From assembly GCF_011365745.1 (NCBI RefSeq), contig NZ_JAAOBY010000002.1, positions 496,001 to 560,000 of the forward strand: a stretch of 64,000 nucleotides of DNA, given 5' to 3'. Both the position numbers and the translations under genes were made by a program. Each line of letters opens with the position of its first letter. Within the stretch, counting starts at the first letter, position 1. The notes beneath the pieces are model-generated. The model was not told the DNA's origin, did no database searches, and was given only the letters and a program-made list of their open reading frames with translations. This stretch comes from Flavobacterium turcicum (GTDB taxonomy: Bacteria > Bacteroidota > Bacteroidia > Flavobacteriales > Flavobacteriaceae). Positions 61,692 through 64,000 of this stretch are shown here, piece after piece.

Positions 61692-62210
61692 TTATAATTG
61701 CTCCAGCATCGCTGAAATTTGCATTTTTTCTTTAGAGACTGAAATTCGGCCTGACCGAACAAATTGCATGATTCCAAATGGACGAAGCTTTTCGTATAAA
61801 TCTTGAATTTCAGCACGCTGTCCTGATTTTGAAATCACAAAAAAATCACGCGCTACAGTCACAATTTCAGAATGACTTTCTTTTATGATATTTTGAATTT
61901 GTTTTTCGTCAAAAAGCAAACTGGATTCTATTTTGAAAAGCGCATTTTCAAGAAAAATCGTTTCTTCGTCAACGTGATAAAACGCTTTGATTACTTCTAT
62001 TTGTTTTTCGATTTGACCTACAATATTATGGACCCATTTTTCAGTAGTGTTTACCACGATGATAAATCGAGACACGTTTTCAATTTCTGATTCAGATACG
62101 TTCAGACTTAAAATATTGATGTGGCGTTTTAAGAATATGCCTGATATTCTATTCAATAAACCCACGTTGTTCTCTGAATATACGGAGATGGTAAATGTTT
62201 TATTTTCCAT
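61692..62210 (-). CDS. ilvN: Acetolactate synthase, small regulatory subunit
   Basis: 172 residues. N-terminal ACT domain (FTISVYSENNVGLLNRISGIFLKRHINILSLNVSES), where valine binds, and a C-terminal domain (about 90-172; EIVTVARDFFVISKSGQRAEIQDLYEKLRPFGIMQFVRSGRISVSK). Stimulates and feedback-regulates IlvB. Same operon as ilvB and ilvC; length is normal. Confidence 0.95.
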   Translation of the reverse strand: MENKTFTISVYSENNVGLLNRISGIFLKRHINILSLNVSESEIENVSRFIIVVNTTEKWVHNIVGQIEKQIEVIKAFYHVDEETIFLENALFKIESSLLFDEKQIQNIIKESHSEIVTVARDFFVISKSGQRAEIQDLYEKLRPFGIMQFVRSGRISVSKEKMQISAMLEQL

Positions 62211-62219
62211 TTTTTTTTA

Positions 62220-62304
62220 TGTTTAAAGTTTTTATGTTTAAAGTTTAAAGTTGCGCAACATTATTTTCAGGTTGTAACTACTTTAAACCTTAAACTTTAA
62301 ACTA
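62220..62304. repeat. Inverted repeat in the ilvN-ilvB gap
   Basis: GTTTAAAGTTTAAAGTTG on the left and CTTTAAACCTTAAACTTTAAAC on the right are largely reverse complements, with GTTGCGCAAC and TTTCAGGTTG in the middle. Same style and centre (TTTCAGGTTG) as the hisB-hisH gap. Confidence 0.6.
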
Positions 62305-62305
62305 T

Positions 62306-64000
62306 TTAGGACAAACGAATGTCCGATACCGATGCTCCTGTTGGGATCATTGGGAATACATTATTTTCTTTTTCAACCATCACTTCTAAGAAATAAGAAT
62401 CTGGTGATGCTAACATTTCTGCGACAGCGCTATCTAAATCTTCTCTTTTAGTGACTTTTTTTGCTTTGATGTAGTAGCCTTCGGCAATTGCAATAAAATT
62501 TGGATTGATCATTTCGGTAGAAGCGTATCTTTTGTCAAAAAACAATTGCTGCCATTGACGTACCATTCCTAAAAACTCATTGTTCAAAACCACAATTTTA
62601 ACGGGAACTTTGGTCTGGAAAATAGTTCCTAATTCTTGAATGGTCATTTGAAATCCACCATCACCAATTATAGCTACTACTTCACGATTTGGCATTCCCA
62701 TTTTAGCTCCAATTGCTGCTGGAAGAGCAAATCCCATCGTTCCTAAACCACCGGATGTGACATTACTTTTGGTAGAATTGAATTTCCCATAACGGCAAGC
62801 AAACATTTGGTGTTGCCCCACATCCGAAACCAAAATAGCATCTCCTTTAGAATGTTTGTTGATCATTTCGATCGTTTCACCCATTGAAATTCCTTCTTTT
62901 TTGGGTTTCAACTCTTCATTTATGACAGCTTCTAATTCAATTTCATATTTAGCTTTAAATTTATTATGCCAAGAATCATGCGTGTTGTTTTCAATAAGTG
63001 GTAACAAGGCCGTTAAAGATTCTTTCAAATCGGCTACAACGGCTACATCTGTTTTTACGTTTTTATCAACTTCGGCTGGATCAATTTCAAAATGAATTAT
63101 TTTAGCTTGTTTGGCATAAGTAGCAAGGTTTCCGGTTACGCGGTCATCAAAACGCATTCCGAGAGCAATCAACACATCGCATTCATTTGTGAGTACATTG
63201 GGTCCATAATTGCCATGCATTCCTACCATTCCTACATTAAGTGGATGGGAAGTTGGCAATGCTGATAAACCTAAAATAGTCCATGCAGCGGGAATACCTG
63301 ATTTTTCTACCAAAGCTTTTAATTCGGTTTCGGCTTTACTCAAAATAACACCTTGACCCCAAATAATAAAAGGTTTTTTAGCGTTATTAATTAAAGCTGC
63401 AGCTTCTTGTACCTTATTAATATTAAGGATTGGTTTGGGATGATAACTTCGAATACTTGTACATTTTTTGTAACTGAATTCCATTTCATCAAACTGCGCA
63501 TTTTTGGTAATATCAATTAAAACTGGTCCTGGACGCCCCGATTTGGCAATGTAAAATGCTTTCGCAATAATTTCTGGGATTTCAGAAGCTTCTGTAATTT
63601 GGTAATTCCATTTGGTAACAGGAGTTGAAATTCCGATAATATCAGTTTCTTGAAAAGCATCAGAACCTAATAAGTGTTTACCAACTTGACCTGTGATGCA
63701 AACCATTGGTGTCGAATCGATTTGCGCATCAGCAATTCCAGTAACTAAATTGGTAGCTCCAGGGCCAGAAGTTGCAATTGCAACGCCTACTTTACCAGTT
63801 GCGCGTGCGTATCCTTGTGCAGCGTGCGTAGCTCCTTGCTCGTGACGCACTAATACGTGATGTAATTCGTCTTTAAATTTGTATAATTCATCATAAACCG
63901 GCATGATTGCTCCGCCAGGATAGCCGTAAATTACATCTACGCCCTCTTCTAGTAAGCATTTTATAACGGCTTCTGCGCCAGATATTTTATTATTTTCCAT
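62306..64000 (-). CDS. ilvB: Acetolactate synthase, large catalytic subunit
   Basis: 564 residues; the ATG is formed by the last three bases of the window, so this start is probably the true one but cannot be checked from the upstream context. ThDP enzyme: catalytic glutamate in LVRHEQGATHAAQGYARATG, FAD region GMRFDDRVTGN, and the ThDP/magnesium motif GDGGFQMTIQELGT ... NNEFLGMVRQW. Makes acetolactate from pyruvate. First visible gene of the ilv operon; ilvD is likely beyond the right edge. Confidence 0.96.
   Translation of the reverse strand: MENNKISGAEAVIKCLLEEGVDVIYGYPGGAIMPVYDELYKFKDELHHVLVRHEQGATHAAQGYARATGKVGVAIATSGPGATNLVTGIADAQIDSTPMVCITGQVGKHLLGSDAFQETDIIGISTPVTKWNYQITEASEIPEIIAKAFYIAKSGRPGPVLIDITKNAQFDEMEFSYKKCTSIRSYHPKPILNINKVQEAAALINNAKKPFIIWGQGVILSKAETELKALVEKSGIPAAWTILGLSALPTSHPLNVGMVGMHGNYGPNVLTNECDVLIALGMRFDDRVTGNLATYAKQAKIIHFEIDPAEVDKNVKTDVAVVADLKESLTALLPLIENNTHDSWHNKFKAKYEIELEAVINEELKPKKEGISMGETIEMINKHSKGDAILVSDVGQHQMFACRYGKFNSTKSNVTSGGLGTMGFALPAAIGAKMGMPNREVVAIIGDGGFQMTIQELGTIFQTKVPVKIVVLNNEFLGMVRQWQQLFFDKRYASTEMINPNFIAIAEGYYIKAKKVTKREDLDSAVAEMLASPDSYFLEVMVEKENNVFPMIPTGASVSDIRLS

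Overview
The window reads as a chromosomal segment of a Flavobacterium-like member of the Bacteroidetes. The evidence is low GC, starts preceded by A-rich leaders instead of Shine-Dalgarno sites, promoters of the flavobacterial type (TTG, about 17-23 bases, TAnnTTTG), and typical families: RND pump fused to its outer-membrane channel, DUF1080, DUF2911, DUF6155, M1/M17 peptidases, lipoproteins. I see no rRNA, tRNA, insertion sequence, phage gene or CRISPR array.

Layout. 1-8.2 kb (+): end of a sensor kinase, an HME-RND metal efflux pump with its adaptor, a ferritin-like/VIT1 metal transporter and a small membrane protein. 8.2-16.5 kb (+): histidine operon hisG-D-C-(DUF2846 gene)-B-H-A-F-IE behind a flavobacterial promoter, a His-rich leader peptide and an attenuator. 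Its gaps are filled with several kinds of low-complexity and inverted repeats. 16.6-22.2 kb (+): esterase, M17 aminopeptidase, ATP-grasp ligase, M1 aminopeptidase. 22.2-32.6 kb (-): ten-gene operon for periplasmic sugar oxidation, probably the 3-keto-glycoside route (GMC dehydrogenase plus small subunit plus cytochrome c, DUF1080 hydrolase/lyase, TIM-barrel isomerases, Gfo/Idh/MocA oxidoreductases, a permease). 33.0-37.9 kb (-): five-gene amide-bond operon (esterase, ATP-grasp ligase, GCS2/YbdK ligase, class I amidotransferase, permuted ATP-grasp-like protein). 38.3-50.2 kb: MscS channel, helicases, serine hydrolase, TauE exporter, Lrp regulator, DUF2911, and a DUF294/CBS/cNMP protein paired with a DEDDh-type exonuclease that lacks two catalytic residues. 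50.2-51.5 kb: two orphan genes with related cassette-like repeats. 51.5-56.9 kb (-): compact type III polyketide synthase cluster with its own ACP, ketosynthase, dehydratase, PPTase, methyltransferase and FAD oxidoreductase. 57-64 kb: membrane protein, acs, a possible 16-codon peptide gene, and ilvB-ilvN-ilvC.

How they work together. The his and ilv genes are ordinary biosynthetic operons. The sugar-oxidation operon looks like a complete pathway: four Tat and two Sec signals place most enzymes in the periplasm, with electrons going to cytochrome c. The best candidates for undescribed biology are the ligase/hydrolase set that appears in two pieces (16.7-20.5 and 33.0-37.9 kb), the type III PKS cluster, the dispersed hairpin repeat at 12.2 and 42.7 kb, and the cassette-like module near 51 kb. 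All assignments come from reading motifs; no database search was run.
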